A DNA stretch of 64,000 bases from JBLHZY01 sp047631555 (GTDB lineage Bacteria > Pseudomonadota > Alphaproteobacteria > Rhodobacterales > Rhodobacteraceae): the NCBI GenBank assembly GCA_047631555.1, contig JBLHZY010000003.1, forward strand, positions 62,001-126,000, read 5' to 3'. Each line of letters starts with the position of its first letter. Positions within the stretch are counted from its first letter, which is position 1. The notes under the pieces are model-generated. The model did not search any database, was not told where the DNA came from, and saw nothing but the letters and a program-made list of their open reading frames with translations. A program made the translations under genes and the position numbers. Of this stretch, positions 33,782-46,595 are shown one piece after another.

Positions 33782-33900
33782 GCTGAGTAACATCGAATTG
33801 CGCAAAGCCTAGCGCGGCTTACAATTTATCCCCTTGCGTCCAGCGCTGGGAACCTTTGAATAGGGGTAAGCTTCGCTTTTGCCCTGCAAGGATCTATTGA

Positions 33901-35709
33901 TTGTCGCGTCTTAGCCTCTCTCGATTTTCTGGCTTTTTGAGCCTGGCTCTGGCCGTTGCAGGCGCTCTGCCGGCAGGTCAGATCCAAGCCTTTGAATTCG
34001 TTTTGGAAACAACTGCGGACGCCTCTACGCGCCGCGAGATGAGGGATGCGTCGCGCTCGGCCCTTGCGCGCGATGAAAAGGTTAGCAACCCCCAAGATAT
34101 TCTGGCCGCCGCGCAATCGGACTATCGCCGCATGGTCATCGCGCTCTATCGGCGCGGTTATTATGGCGGCGTGGTTCATATCTATGTGGATGGGCGCGAG
34201 GCCGCGAGTATTGCGCCGTTTGCCGTACCGCGCGCGATTGATCAGGTGAAAGTCGTGGTCGATCCGGGGCGGCGGTTTACTTTTGGGAAGGTTTCTGTGC
34301 GCCCACTGGCGACTGAGACCCAAGAGAATCCGAGATTTCAAAGCGGCCAAGTTGCAGCCTCTGATCGGATCAAAGAGGCCTCGGACGCAGCGATTGAGGG
34401 CTGGCGTGTCCAGTCCCATGCCAAGGCCGGTATCGCCTCGCAAAAGGTCGTGGCGGATCATCGCAGTGCCTCGCTCGATGTCGCCATCGCGATCAATCCC
34501 GGCCCGCCGGTGCGCTTTGGCAAATTGATCACGCGCGGCAATCGCAATGTGCGCAACACGCGCGTTCTTGAAATTGCAGGCCTGCCTAATGGCGCGCCTT
34601 TCTCGCCTGATGTACTGGCCAAAGTCGGCAAGCGCCTGCGCCGCTCTGGGGCTTTTCGCTCTGTCGCTATTGCTGAGAGTGAGGCGCTAGGGCCCGGCGA
34701 TACCCTTGATATTACCGCCACTCTCGTTGAAGAGCGCCCGCGTCGCTTTGGTTTTGGCGCTGAGATTTCGACCTTTGAAGGCGGGCGATTAAACGGGTAC
34801 TGGATGCACCGAAATTTGCTTGGCGGGGCTGAGCGGTTGCGTTTTGACGGCGAGATCGCCGGGATCGCGGGCCAGACTGGCGGCGTCGATTATGCGCTCT
34901 CTGCGCTGTTTACCCGCCCGGCGACCTTTTGGACCGACACTTCGCTTTACGCCAAAGCCAGCGTTGCCCTTTTGGACGAGCCGGATTTCTATTCCAAACA
35001 GGCCGAACTTGCGCTTGGGCTCGAAGCAATCGTCTCGGACGAACTCACCGCGTCGCTCGGGATCGGGACGCGGTTTTCGGATGTGCGCGATGATCTTGGC
35101 GCGCGCAGTTTCTTTCATTTCATCATCCCCGCCGAGGCCGAATGGGACCGACGCAATGACGCGCTAAACCCAACCGGCGGCTTTTATCTCAAGGCCGAAG
35201 CCCTACCCTTTATCGGTCTGCGCGGCTCTCAAACGGGGGCGCGTTTCTTTGCTGATGCCCGAAGCTATCGTGGCATCGATAAGAACGATCGCTTTGTCTT
35301 GGCGGGGCGGTTTCAGCTTGGCTCTGTTGTCGGCGCCTCGCTTGCCGGAACCCCGCCTGATTTGCTGTTTCACTCTGGCGGCGGCGGGACCGTGCGCGGG
35401 CAACCCTATCAATCGCTCAACGTTGATCTTGGCGCCGGCAACTCTGCTGGCGGGCGCGGGTTTATTGGCGCCTCTGCAGAGCTGCGCGCCGGGATTACCG
35501 AAAAAATTGGGCTGGTCGGCTTTGTTGATGCGGGCATGATTTCGGCAGGCTCTCTGCCCAATGGGGCAAGCCCAATGCACGCAGGCGCGGGCCTCGGGCT
35601 GCGGTTTAATACCGGGATCGGTCCGATCCGCATTGATGTGGCCAAGCCCATTGCCGGAAATACCGGAACGGATTTGCAGCTCTATGTTGGCATCGGGCAA
35701 GCGTTTTGA
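33901..35709 (+). CDS. tamA: TamA, outer-membrane autotransporter assembly factor (Omp85)
   Basis: A 602-residue outer-membrane barrel protein. The start is TTG with AAGGA nine bases upstream. A signal peptide spans roughly residues 1-29 (LSLALAVAGALPAGQIQA), POTRA-type domains follow (IALYRRGYYGGVVHIYVDG, FGKLITRGNRNVRNTRVLEI, RRSGAFRSVAI), and a bacterial surface antigen barrel runs from about 250, with FHSGGGGTVRGQPYQSLN and GLGLRFNTGIGPIRIDVAKP at the end. It works with TamB, which starts within the last bases. Confidence 0.93.
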   Translation: MSRLSLSRFSGFLSLALAVAGALPAGQIQAFEFVLETTADASTRREMRDASRSALARDEKVSNPQDILAAAQSDYRRMVIALYRRGYYGGVVHIYVDGREAASIAPFAVPRAIDQVKVVVDPGRRFTFGKVSVRPLATETQENPRFQSGQVAASDRIKEASDAAIEGWRVQSHAKAGIASQKVVADHRSASLDVAIAINPGPPVRFGKLITRGNRNVRNTRVLEIAGLPNGAPFSPDVLAKVGKRLRRSGAFRSVAIAESEALGPGDTLDITATLVEERPRRFGFGAEISTFEGGRLNGYWMHRNLLGGAERLRFDGEIAGIAGQTGGVDYALSALFTRPATFWTDTSLYAKASVALLDEPDFYSKQAELALGLEAIVSDELTASLGIGTRFSDVRDDLGARSFFHFIIPAEAEWDRRNDALNPTGGFYLKAEALPFIGLRGSQTGARFFADARSYRGIDKNDRFVLAGRFQLGSVVGASLAGTPPDLLFHSGGGGTVRGQPYQSLNVDLGAGNSAGGRGFIGASAELRAGITEKIGLVGFVDAGMISAGSLPNGASPMHAGAGLGLRFNTGIGPIRIDVAKPIAGNTGTDLQLYVGIGQAF

Positions 35710-38700
35710 TCTGGGCTCGGATACATAGATATGCCGCGGTTGTCCTTTGCTGCGCTCTGGTGCAAGCCCCTGCTATTGCTCAGGAAAGCGAAGAGGAAGC
35801 GCGCGAGCGTTCGACCCTCACAGCCCTGATCGAAGACAACCTATCCGGCGCGGACCGCGAGGTACGTATCGATGGGTTTCGTGGCGCTCTTTCCTCTTCG
35901 GCCTCCTTCGAGCGGCTCACAATTTCAGACGCGCAAGGCGTTTGGCTCACCCTCACCGAGGGGCAGCTGATCTGGACCCGCTCCGCCCTTTTGCGCGGTC
36001 GCCTTGAGGTCGATTCTTTAAGCGTTGCACGCATCGAGTTGCCGCGCATGCCCGTTGGTGGCGACGAGCTTCCAAGCGCCACGGCCAAGCCATTTTCTCT
36101 TCCCGAACTGCCTGTCAGCATCTCTATTGGAGAGCTGCGGGCGGATGAAGTTGTACTTGGCGCGCCGCTTTTTGGCCGCGCTGCTGAGGTTCGCCTGTTG
36201 GGCGCAGCGCAGCTTGCCAATGGCGAAGGATCGGCCGAGCTTTCGATCATTCGCATTGATGGCGAGGAAGGCGCGCTTTCGCTTGAAGGCAGCTATGACA
36301 ACGTCAGCGAAGTGCTCGATCTTGATCTGGAGTTGAGCGAAGGCGCGGATGGTATATTGGCCAATTTGATCGGTCTGCCGGGCAAACCTTCGCTTGCGCT
36401 CACCGCCAAAGGCACCGCCCCGCTCAGCGATTACCGCGCGCAGATTACGCTTGAAACCGAAGGCCAAGAGCGGCTTTCCGGCGAGATCAGCCTTGCCAAT
36501 GTCGTAGAGGATCCAAGCACTGCTTTGCCCCAAGCGCCTGATCCTAAAGCGACCACGCCCCAAGAAGAGCTCCCGCTAACCAAGCGCTTTTCGCTCGATA
36601 TCAGCGGCGATATCACGCCCCTATTCGATCCCGAATATAGAAGTTTCTTTGGCCCCAATGTTTCTCTGATCGCCAATGGCGAGCGCGCCCCAGACGGCGC
36701 GATTGATATCCATGCCTTACAGCTCTCCGCCAAAGCGCTGAACATCTCAGGCGCGCTGTCCCTGTCACCCGAAAGCATCCCGCGCAGCTTTTCGCTTGCC
36801 GTTTTGATGAAGGCCGAGAATGGCGCGCCGGTTTTGCTGCCCTTATCGGGGACCAAGGCCTATGTGAGAAGCGCCCAGATAGGCGCCGACTATTCGGCTG
36901 AAAACGGCGAGGAGTGGCAGCTGGACGCCGCGCTAAAAGGCTACGCGCGCGGGGCTGTTTTGTTGGATACGGGGATTGTACGCGCGACGGGTTCAATCGG
37001 GCGCGCATTGGCGAGCGACGCGACGACGCTGCTCAATGCCGTAAGTGCACAGGTCGGGTTCGACGTTCTTGGATTTGACCATAGCGATCCGAAATATCAG
37101 CGCGCATTTGGGCATGACGCTTCGGGCGATATCTCAATGCTTTGGCGCCAAGGCGATCCGCTTGAGATCAGCGCGCTCAAATTTTCGTCGGGCGATCTCT
37201 CTCTTGAAGCGACTGCGCAAATCGACGGGCTCGACAGCGGATATGAGACCCACGGAACAGCAAATGTCACAGCTGGTTCGCTGGCCAGATTTGCCCCGCT
37301 TCTTGGGCAGCCAGGGCTTCGCGGCGCCGCTGAATTTGCGCTTATCGGCGTCGGCGCGCCGCTCGGCGGGCAGTTTGATTTGCAGCTGTCTGGAACGGGC
37401 AACAATCTTGGCATTGGCATCGGGCCGCTTGATAAAATCATTGCCGGGCGCGCCAAGTTCGCCATTGATGCAGAGCGCAACGAGGCGGGCACAACCCTAC
37501 GCGCCGCCGCGCTTGAAACCCCCGCCGTCGAGGCGTTTCTAGATGGGGCGATATCTGCCGAAGCGGCGTCATTTGAATTTGATGCAACGCTTGATAATTT
37601 GGGGCGCATCGCAGAGGGCATCAATGGCCCAGCCAGCGCCAAAGGCAACGCGAACCGCATCACAGATACGTCTTGGCAAATCGCTCTGGATGCAACTGGG
37701 CCGGGCGGCGCGAATGGCCGTGTTGGCGGGCTTGTGACAATGGCCAACGGCATCCTGCTTGACCTCACAGCTGCTGGCCAAGCGCCCCTAGGCCTAGCGA
37801 ATAACTTCCTCACCGATGTGAGCGTTCAGGGCAATGCGCGCTATGATCTCGCGCTCAAAGGCAGCCCTGCGTTGGAAAACCTTTCGGGCAATATCGCAAG
37901 CCAAGGGGCGCGCGTTTCCCTGCCCGAATATGGCACGACGTTCAGCGATCTTAACCTCTTCGCCCAGCTCGGCAACGCGCGCGCGCAGATCACCGCAAGC
38001 ACGAGCGTTACAAGCGGCGGGCGCATTCAGGCCAGTGGCCCCATCGGGCTAACGGCGCCTTACGAGTCCGATCTTTCGGTAAACCTGCAGAACGTCGTGA
38101 TCGTTGATCCCGACCTTTACAGCACAAGCCTGACAGGCAAGCTTTCACTGGCTGGCGGGCTTGCGTCTGGGGCGCAAATCAATGGCGAGATCAGCCTTGG
38201 CGCCACTGAGATCAAGGTTCCCTCAAGCGGGATTAGCGGCGCCGGTTCGGCCCCAACCGTGATCCACAAAGGCGCTCCCGGCGCAGTGCTTGCGACCAAC
38301 AAACGCGCAGGCCTCGATCCGGCAAGCAATGCAGGCAAAGCCGGCCCATCTTCAAGCTTTGGGCTCAATATTCTGCTGCTCGCGCCTAACCGGGTTTTCA
38401 TTCGCGGACGCGGGCTTGATGCAGAGCTTGGCGGCCGTTTGCGCATCACTGGAACCAGCGATAATATCATCCCGGTTGGGCAGTTTTCGCTGGTGCGGGG
38501 GCGGCTCAATATCCTTGGAAAACGGCTCGACCTCAAAGAAGGATCGCTTCTTGCGCGCGGCTCTGGCATCCCGACAATTCGCCTCGTTGCCGAAACCGAA
38601 ACCGAAGACGCCGTCGTTCAAATCATCGTTGAGGGCCCCGCGGACGACATCCAAGTCAGCTTTAGCTCGGTCCCTGAATTGCCCGAAGATGAGGTGCTCG

Positions 38701-39050
38701 CGCGGCTTTTGTTTGGCCGCGCCCTAACCCAGATTTCGCCGCTCCAAGCCGCGCAGATGGCCAATGCGGTTGCGACTTTGGCCGGGACTGGCGGCGAGGG
38801 ATTGATCGGCCGTTTGCGCCGCGAATTTGGTCTTGATGATCTCGATCTGACCACAACGGACGAGGGCAAGGCCGCTGTCAGGGTTGGAAAATACATCACC
38901 GAAAAAGTCTATACAGATGTGACCATCGACCGCGATGGAAAATCCGAGATCAATCTCAACTTCGATATCAATGACGCTTTCACCGCAAAAGGCCTGCTGA
39001 AATCAACGGGTGAAACCGGCGTTGGGATCTATTTCGAGAAAGATTACTAG
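35706..39050 (+). CDS. tamB: TamB, translocation and assembly module subunit
   Basis: A 1114-residue protein beginning with TTG that overlaps the tamA stop (TTGA). It has one N-terminal hydrophobic segment (YAAVVLCCALVQAPAIA), a very long beta-rich middle of repeated groove-forming strands, and the C-terminal TamB/DUF490 domain with SFSLVRGRLNILGKRLDL-like and LFGRALTQISPLQAAQMANA segments, ending in GVGIYFEKDY. TamB spans the periplasm and moves outer-membrane proteins or phospholipids. The tight overlap indicates coupled translation with tamA. Confidence 0.93.
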   Translation: MIWARIHRYAAVVLCCALVQAPAIAQESEEEARERSTLTALIEDNLSGADREVRIDGFRGALSSSASFERLTISDAQGVWLTLTEGQLIWTRSALLRGRLEVDSLSVARIELPRMPVGGDELPSATAKPFSLPELPVSISIGELRADEVVLGAPLFGRAAEVRLLGAAQLANGEGSAELSIIRIDGEEGALSLEGSYDNVSEVLDLDLELSEGADGILANLIGLPGKPSLALTAKGTAPLSDYRAQITLETEGQERLSGEISLANVVEDPSTALPQAPDPKATTPQEELPLTKRFSLDISGDITPLFDPEYRSFFGPNVSLIANGERAPDGAIDIHALQLSAKALNISGALSLSPESIPRSFSLAVLMKAENGAPVLLPLSGTKAYVRSAQIGADYSAENGEEWQLDAALKGYARGAVLLDTGIVRATGSIGRALASDATTLLNAVSAQVGFDVLGFDHSDPKYQRAFGHDASGDISMLWRQGDPLEISALKFSSGDLSLEATAQIDGLDSGYETHGTANVTAGSLARFAPLLGQPGLRGAAEFALIGVGAPLGGQFDLQLSGTGNNLGIGIGPLDKIIAGRAKFAIDAERNEAGTTLRAAALETPAVEAFLDGAISAEAASFEFDATLDNLGRIAEGINGPASAKGNANRITDTSWQIALDATGPGGANGRVGGLVTMANGILLDLTAAGQAPLGLANNFLTDVSVQGNARYDLALKGSPALENLSGNIASQGARVSLPEYGTTFSDLNLFAQLGNARAQITASTSVTSGGRIQASGPIGLTAPYESDLSVNLQNVVIVDPDLYSTSLTGKLSLAGGLASGAQINGEISLGATEIKVPSSGISGAGSAPTVIHKGAPGAVLATNKRAGLDPASNAGKAGPSSSFGLNILLLAPNRVFIRGRGLDAELGGRLRITGTSDNIIPVGQFSLVRGRLNILGKRLDLKEGSLLARGSGIPTIRLVAETETEDAVVQIIVEGPADDIQVSFSSVPELPEDEVLARLLFGRALTQISPLQAAQMANAVATLAGTGGEGLIGRLRREFGLDDLDLTTTDEGKAAVRVGKYITEKVYTDVTIDRDGKSEINLNFDINDAFTAKGLLKSTGETGVGIYFEKDY

Positions 39051-39082
39051 GCGCGGCCCGCCCGATTATGAACAGGCCGCGC
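39051..39082. terminator. Convergent hairpin between tamB and gcvP
   Basis: GCGCGGCC and GGCCGCGC form an 8-bp GC stem with a 16-base loop between the two convergent genes. There is no T tract on either side, so termination is only likely. Confidence 0.5.
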
Positions 39083-39087
39083 TTATG

Positions 39088-41928
<2,841 letters not shown>

Positions 41929-41982
41929 GGGCGCGCTCCAAATTGGCGGCTGAACGGTATTGGGTTGGGCGGGGGTTTTGCC

Positions 41983-42342
41983 CTAGCCGATGAAGGATTT
42001 ATATTCCGCTTCGGACATCAGATCATCGAGCACAGAGAGGTCTTCGATCTTCATCTTGAAGAACCAAGCTTCGCCTTGAGGATCATCATTCACGGCACTT
42101 GGATTTTCGATCAAAGGCGTGTTTACCTCGACGATTTCGCCGTCCAAGGGCGCAAGGATATCGGAGGCGGCCTTGACGCTTTCAATCACAACAACTTCTT
42201 CGTCTTTGGTCACCGAAATGCCCTCATCGGGCAGCTCTACAAAGACAATATCGCCAAGCTGCTCGGAGGCGTGTTCGGTGATCCCAACGACAACAAGATC
42301 GCCTTCAATTTCGAGCCATTCGTGTTCTTCAGTGAATTTCAT
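41983..42342 (-). CDS. gcvH: Glycine cleavage system H-protein
   Basis: A 119-residue lipoyl carrier. ESVKAASDI places the lipoylated lysine at K57, with the family start FTEEHEWLEIEGD and end LSEAEYKSFIG-like MSEAEYKSFIG. It shuttles the aminomethyl group between P-, T- and L-proteins. It is located between gcvT and gcvP on the same strand. Confidence 0.97.
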   Translation of the reverse strand: MKFTEEHEWLEIEGDLVVVGITEHASEQLGDIVFVELPDEGISVTKDEEVVVIESVKAASDILAPLDGEIVEVNTPLIENPSAVNDDPQGEAWFFKMKIEDLSVLDDLMSEAEYKSFIG

Positions 42343-42372
42343 CTGTTTGATCCTATCTCTCGTTTGTCTGGT

Positions 42373-43494
42373 TTAGCGTTTATAGGTTGAGGGGCGGAAC
42401 GGCATCGGTGCCACCCGCAGCGCTTGGCGTTTGCCGCGCAATTCGCCCCAAATTTCGGTGCCCTCAGTGGCCATATCGGCCGGAAGATAGCCCATCGCAA
42501 TCGGCGCGCCAATACTGGGGCCAAAGCCGCCGGAGGTGATCTTCCCAATCGGTTCGCCGCCGCTTTCAGTTGCGAAAAGTTCGACCCCTTCGCGCATCGG
42601 TGCGCGCCCTTCGGGGAGCAGTCCAACGCGCTTGCGGGTGGCGCCGTTTTCAAGCTCATTTAAGATGCGATCAGCGCCAGGGAAGCCGCCTGCGCGATCC
42701 CCGTTCAGGCGGCGCGGTTTTTGGATGGCCCAATTAAGCGCGGCCTCTGTGGGGCTGGTTTGTTCATCAATATCATGGCCATAAAGGCAAAGCCCGGCTT
42801 CAAGGCGCAAGCTGTCGCGCGCGCCAAGGCCGATGGGCTCAACCGCCTCAATCGCCAAAAGCGCCTTTGCCAAAGCCTGCGCTTGGCCTGCTTCAACCGA
42901 GATTTCAAAGCCGTCTTCGCCGGTATAGCCCGAGCGGGAAATCCACAGATCACCGTATGCTGAAGGAAGTGTCGCGACATCCATAAAGCGCATATCCGTC
43001 ACGCCGGGCGCAATCGTTTCAAGCGCCGCCTCAGCCGCAGGCCCTTGCAATGCGAGCAGAGCGCGATCGGTGATCACGTCAATCTCGATGCTCTCAGGAA
43101 GCCCGGCACGCAGCAGCGCGAAATCCGCCTCTTTGCGCGCTGCATTCACGACAAGGAAGAGGTGATCGCCGCGATTGGCAATCATCAGATCATCCTCAAT
43201 CCCGCCCTGCGCGTTGGTGAACAGCCCATAGCGCTGACGCCCCTCGGCAAGCCCCAAAATCGAGACCGGAACGAGCGCCTCAAGCGCCTTTGTCGCCCCC
43301 GCCCCGCGCAGGATCACTTGCCCCATATGCGAGACATCAAACAGCCCCGCCGAGGCGCGCGTATGCAGATGCTCTTTCAGCACGCCCATCGGATGTTGCA
43401 CCGGCATGGAATAGCCCGCGAATGGGACCATCTTGGCCCCAAGCGCCACATGCAGATCATAAAGGCTCGTTTGTTTTAAGGCTTGCTCGCTCAT
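42373..43494 (-). CDS. gcvT: Aminomethyltransferase (glycine cleavage T-protein)
   Basis: A 373-residue tetrahydrofolate-dependent enzyme. SLYDLHVALGAKMVPFAGYS and FDVSHMGQ are the N-terminal fingerprint. SRSGYTGEDGFEI and GLGARDSLRLEAGLCLYGHD are the core blocks. ATG 43494, with GAGGGA just upstream, is used; an upstream TTG at 43509 has no ribosome site. It is the first gene after the glycine riboswitch. Confidence 0.96.
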   Translation of the reverse strand: MSEQALKQTSLYDLHVALGAKMVPFAGYSMPVQHPMGVLKEHLHTRASAGLFDVSHMGQVILRGAGATKALEALVPVSILGLAEGRQRYGLFTNAQGGIEDDLMIANRGDHLFLVVNAARKEADFALLRAGLPESIEIDVITDRALLALQGPAAEAALETIAPGVTDMRFMDVATLPSAYGDLWISRSGYTGEDGFEISVEAGQAQALAKALLAIEAVEPIGLGARDSLRLEAGLCLYGHDIDEQTSPTEAALNWAIQKPRRLNGDRAGGFPGADRILNELENGATRKRVGLLPEGRAPMREGVELFATESGGEPIGKITSGGFGPSIGAPIAMGYLPADMATEGTEIWGELRGKRQALRVAPMPFRPSTYKR

Positions 43495-43567
43495 ACTTCC
43501 CTCGCTCAATTACAGCCGGAAGTGGCATAGCACCCGGCACCGATAAAAGGCGCCATGCGCCCCAACG

Positions 43568-43733
43568 ATGCCCCCTCTGTCCGTGCGCCTGAGATCGTTA
43601 TCCCTTCGGCGGATGCGCTAAAGCACCTCTCTCCAGAGTCTTTGTTTGCCGCATAGGTCCATTTGCCTGAGAGTTTACCGGGGCGGTTGCTCCTTCGGCA
43701 CTGGCGGCAAGCGCCAGATTCTCCCCATGCGGG
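43568..43733 (-). ncRNA. Tandem glycine riboswitch upstream of gcvT
   Basis: On the minus strand two glycine aptamers follow one another. The first has GGGGAGAATCTGGCGC, then GCCGAAGGAGCAACCGCCCC and AAACTCTCAGGCA. The second has CTCTGGAGAGAGGTGC, then GCCGAAGGGATAACG and ATCTCAGGCGCACGGACAGAG. The GGAGAG, GCCGAAGG and CTCAGGC blocks are the gcvT-motif core. The RNA sits about 75 bases before gcvT, so glycine should turn on the glycine cleavage operon. Confidence 0.95.
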
Positions 43734-43788
43734 CAGGGTAAAGTTAGGCGATCAAACGCGATGCGGCAAGAGCAAGAATGCGCGCCGG

Positions 43789-45111
43789 CTAGAGGCTTGG
43801 CGCTTTTTGCAGGAGTGCAAGAACCGCGCCCATATCCGGGCCGTGCGGCTGGCCTGTGATGGCTTTGCGCAGCGGCATGAAAAGGCCGCGGCCCTTGCGC
43901 CCTGTTGCTTCTTTGACGGCGGCCGTCCATGCGCCCCATGTCTCGGAAGTATAGGGATGCGCGGGCAAAAGCGCGAAGGCTTGGGCGACAAATTCGCGGT
44001 CTTCATCCTCGATCACAGGCTCTGCCCCATCGCGGAAAAGCGCCCACCACTCAGCCATATCGCCGCGCGTTGAGATATTTTCGCGCACCACATCCCAGAA
44101 CTGGCTGGCGAGTGTTTCAGGCACGCCAAGCGCCGCAATATCAGAGGCGACGGAGGCCAGCGGCAGCGTTTGCAGATAGCGGCCAGTGATCGGGAACAGA
44201 TCATCCACATCGAATTTCGTTGGGGCCGCGCCGAATTGGGAAAGGTCAAAACCCTCGATCAGCTCGTCCATTGTGCTGCGCAGCTCGAAAGGCTGGTTCG
44301 CGCCAAGGCGGGCCATTTGGCTTAGCAATGCCATCGGCTCAACGCCCTGTTCGCGCAGATCGCGCAGGCTCAAAGTGCCGAGCCGTTTGGAAAGCGCTTC
44401 GCCTTGCGGGCCGGTTAAAAGCGAGTGATGCGCAAAGGATGGAACCGTGCCGCCAAGCGCCTCGATGATCTGGATTTGCGTCGCGGTGTTGGTGACGTGA
44501 TCCGAGCCGCGCACAACATTGGTGATGCCAAAATCAACGTCATCGCAGACCGAAGCGAGCGTATAAAGGAACTGGCCATCGCCGCGGATCAGCACCGGAT
44601 CAGAGACGGACGCCGCATCAATCGAGAGATCGCCAAGGATGCCATCTTTCCATTCAATGCGCTCTTGATCGAGCTTAAAGCGCCAGTGTCCCGCGCCGCG
44701 CTCAGCGCGCAATGCGTCGCGCTCGGCCTCGGAAAGCGTCAGGGCCGTGCGATCATAAACGGGCGGTTTGCCCATGTTGAGCTGCTTCTTGCGCTTAAGG
44801 TCAAGCTCGGTAGGTGTTTCAAAACACTCGTAAAAACGCCCCTTGGCGCGCAGCTCGTCGGCGGCGGCTTCATAGCGCTCGATGCGCGTTGATTGCTGCT
44901 CGATACGATCCCATGTGAGGCCAAGCCATTCAAGATCCTCTTTGATCGCGTCGGCATAAGCATCTGTTGAGCGCTCAGGATCGGTGTCATCAAGGCGCAG
45001 GATAAACTGCCCGCCAGCCTTGCGCGCGATCAGGTAGTTGAACAGCGCGGTGCGCAGATTTCCAACGTGGATATATCCGGTGGGCGATGGGGCAAAACGA
45101 GTGGTTGTCAT
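43789..45111 (-). CDS. gltX: Glutamyl-tRNA synthetase
   Basis: A 440-residue class I synthetase. APSPTGYIHVGNLRTALFNY contains the HIGH-type motif as HVGN, and EALSKRLGTLSL is the KMSKS-type loop. Members of this length, with a YxC-less zinc region, include the second (GluRS2 or GlnRS-like) copy common in alphaproteobacteria, so it may charge tRNA-Glu or tRNA-Gln. The frame is open upstream to 45552, but ATG 45111 has AGGAG seven bases before it. Confidence 0.94.
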   Translation of the reverse strand: MTTTRFAPSPTGYIHVGNLRTALFNYLIARKAGGQFILRLDDTDPERSTDAYADAIKEDLEWLGLTWDRIEQQSTRIERYEAAADELRAKGRFYECFETPTELDLKRKKQLNMGKPPVYDRTALTLSEAERDALRAERGAGHWRFKLDQERIEWKDGILGDLSIDAASVSDPVLIRGDGQFLYTLASVCDDVDFGITNVVRGSDHVTNTATQIQIIEALGGTVPSFAHHSLLTGPQGEALSKRLGTLSLRDLREQGVEPMALLSQMARLGANQPFELRSTMDELIEGFDLSQFGAAPTKFDVDDLFPITGRYLQTLPLASVASDIAALGVPETLASQFWDVVRENISTRGDMAEWWALFRDGAEPVIEDEDREFVAQAFALLPAHPYTSETWGAWTAAVKEATGRKGRGLFMPLRKAITGQPHGPDMGAVLALLQKAPSL

Positions 45112-45222
45112 GAGGGCTCTCCTGTTGGCGCTGCTATTCCACTCTGGCGCGGATTTGTCCAGTGTTGAGGCGCGTTTTGGCCTTTGAGGCTGGGCGCGGA
45201 TGGGCCATGATAGGGCGGAAAT

Positions 45223-46194
45223 ATGCCCGAGGTGCCGATGCAAACCGTTCCGATCCTCACGATCACGCTGAACCCCGCTGTCGATCTTTCGAGCGCGGTT
45301 GATCATGTGCGCGCGGGGCCGAAACTGCGCTGTGCCACGCCGCAGTTTGATCCGGGCGGCGGCGGCATCAATGTTTCGCGTGCGGTGCGGATTTTGGGCG
45401 GGGAAAGCACGGCGTTTGTGGCCGTGGGCGGCGCGATGGGGGCGTTTTTGCTTGAGTTGTTGGCGAGTGAAAATGTGCCAGCTTTGCCGTTCGATATTCC
45501 CGGTGAAACCCGTCAGAGCATTGCGATCACCGATAGTGGACGCGGCGATCAATTTCGCTTTGTGATGCCCGGCCCTAAATGGGATGCGGGCCTTTTTGAG
45601 GAGGCCTTATCAGCGATCGAGGCCGCCTTGACGCCGGATGCATTGGTCGTTTTGTCCGGCTCGCAACCGCCCGGCGTTTCGCCCGATTTTGCGGCCCGTT
45701 TGGCTGGGGTTGTGGACAAAGCTGGCGGGCGGCTTTTTGTCGATACGTCTGGTGCGCCGTTGGCGGCAATTGCACAGGCAGCACTACGGCCTTTTGTGCT
45801 GCGTATGGATGACGCTGAGGCGGATGAGTTGGCGGGCCGAGAGCTCGCGGGGCGACGCAATACAGCGCAGTTTGCACAAGAGCTATTGAAATGCGGCGCG
45901 GCGCAAAATGTGATCATCGCGCGCGGGGCTGATGGCTCAACTCTTGCGAATGATCAGGGTATTTGGCACGCGGCGCTGCCCATTCAAAATGTGGTGTCCG
46001 CCGTTGGGGCGGGGGACAGTTTTGTGGCGGGGTTTGCGCTTGGGATTGCGCGCGAAATGGGCGCGCCTGAAGCATTGCGATATGGCACGGCATGTGCTGC
46101 GGCGGCCATGCTGACGCCGGCGACGGAACTGTGCAGGCCGGGGGATGTAAAAATAGCTTTCTCGGCCTGCACGTTGGATCAAATTACCCTTTAA
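45223..46194 (+). CDS. PfkB-family sugar kinase (1-phosphofructokinase/6-phosphofructokinase type)
   Basis: A 323-residue ribokinase-fold kinase. TLNPAVDLSS at the start and FDPGGGGINVSRAV are typical of the 1-phosphofructokinase/tagatose kinase branch. SAVGAGDSFVAGFALG holds the catalytic aspartate. Substrates could be fructose-1-phosphate, fructose-6-phosphate or tagatose-6-phosphate. ATG 45223 is kept; ATG 45238 is also possible, with GAGG close upstream. It overlaps the convergent VOC gene stop by 4 bases. Confidence 0.86.
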   Translation: MPEVPMQTVPILTITLNPAVDLSSAVDHVRAGPKLRCATPQFDPGGGGINVSRAVRILGGESTAFVAVGGAMGAFLLELLASENVPALPFDIPGETRQSIAITDSGRGDQFRFVMPGPKWDAGLFEEALSAIEAALTPDALVVLSGSQPPGVSPDFAARLAGVVDKAGGRLFVDTSGAPLAAIAQAALRPFVLRMDDAEADELAGRELAGRRNTAQFAQELLKCGAAQNVIIARGADGSTLANDQGIWHAALPIQNVVSAVGAGDSFVAGFALGIAREMGAPEALRYGTACAAAAMLTPATELCRPGDVKIAFSACTLDQITL

Positions 46195-46565
46195 TCATAA
46201 GCGATTACTTCGATCTCTATGCCATCGTCAAAATCGAAATAGAAGCGCTTGCCCGGCTCATAATCTGCATGATTTTGCGGGGTGTAGCCTGCGGATTTTA
46301 TGCGCGCCTCTGCGGCCACAAGATCATCAACGACGATGCCGATATGATTGAGCCCGCCCGGGCTGAGATAACTATTGCCCAAGGCTTGTGTTCCGCCCTG
46401 CGAATAAAGGGCGATGTAGCTGTTTTCAGTGCCAACATGCACCGTGCGCCCCTTCTCCATTGCCGCACCGGACCAGCGGATTGACCAGTCAAACAGCGCG
46501 ACAAGTTTTTGCGCAATCAGATCCGCGTCTGAAACGGTGATATTTACATGTTCTAAAGTAGCCAT
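46191..46565 (-). CDS. VOC/glyoxalase-fold protein, likely SoxR target
   Basis: A 124-residue protein with the vicinal oxygen chelate fold. LEHVNITVSDADLIAQKL at the start, GGLNHIGIVVDDLVAAEARIK near the middle, and FDFDDGIEIEVIAYD at the end contribute metal-binding His and Glu positions (H in EHVN and NHIG, E in IEIEV). Family members are glyoxalases, dioxygenases or resistance proteins. The promoter lies in the SoxR-type site at 46596-46626, so induction by redox-cycling compounds is expected. Confidence 0.85.
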   Translation of the reverse strand: MATLEHVNITVSDADLIAQKLVALFDWSIRWSGAAMEKGRTVHVGTENSYIALYSQGGTQALGNSYLSPGGLNHIGIVVDDLVAAEARIKSAGYTPQNHADYEPGKRFYFDFDDGIEIEVIAYD

Positions 46566-46595
46566 CTTACTCTCCTATTTCTTGTTGATTTCCAT

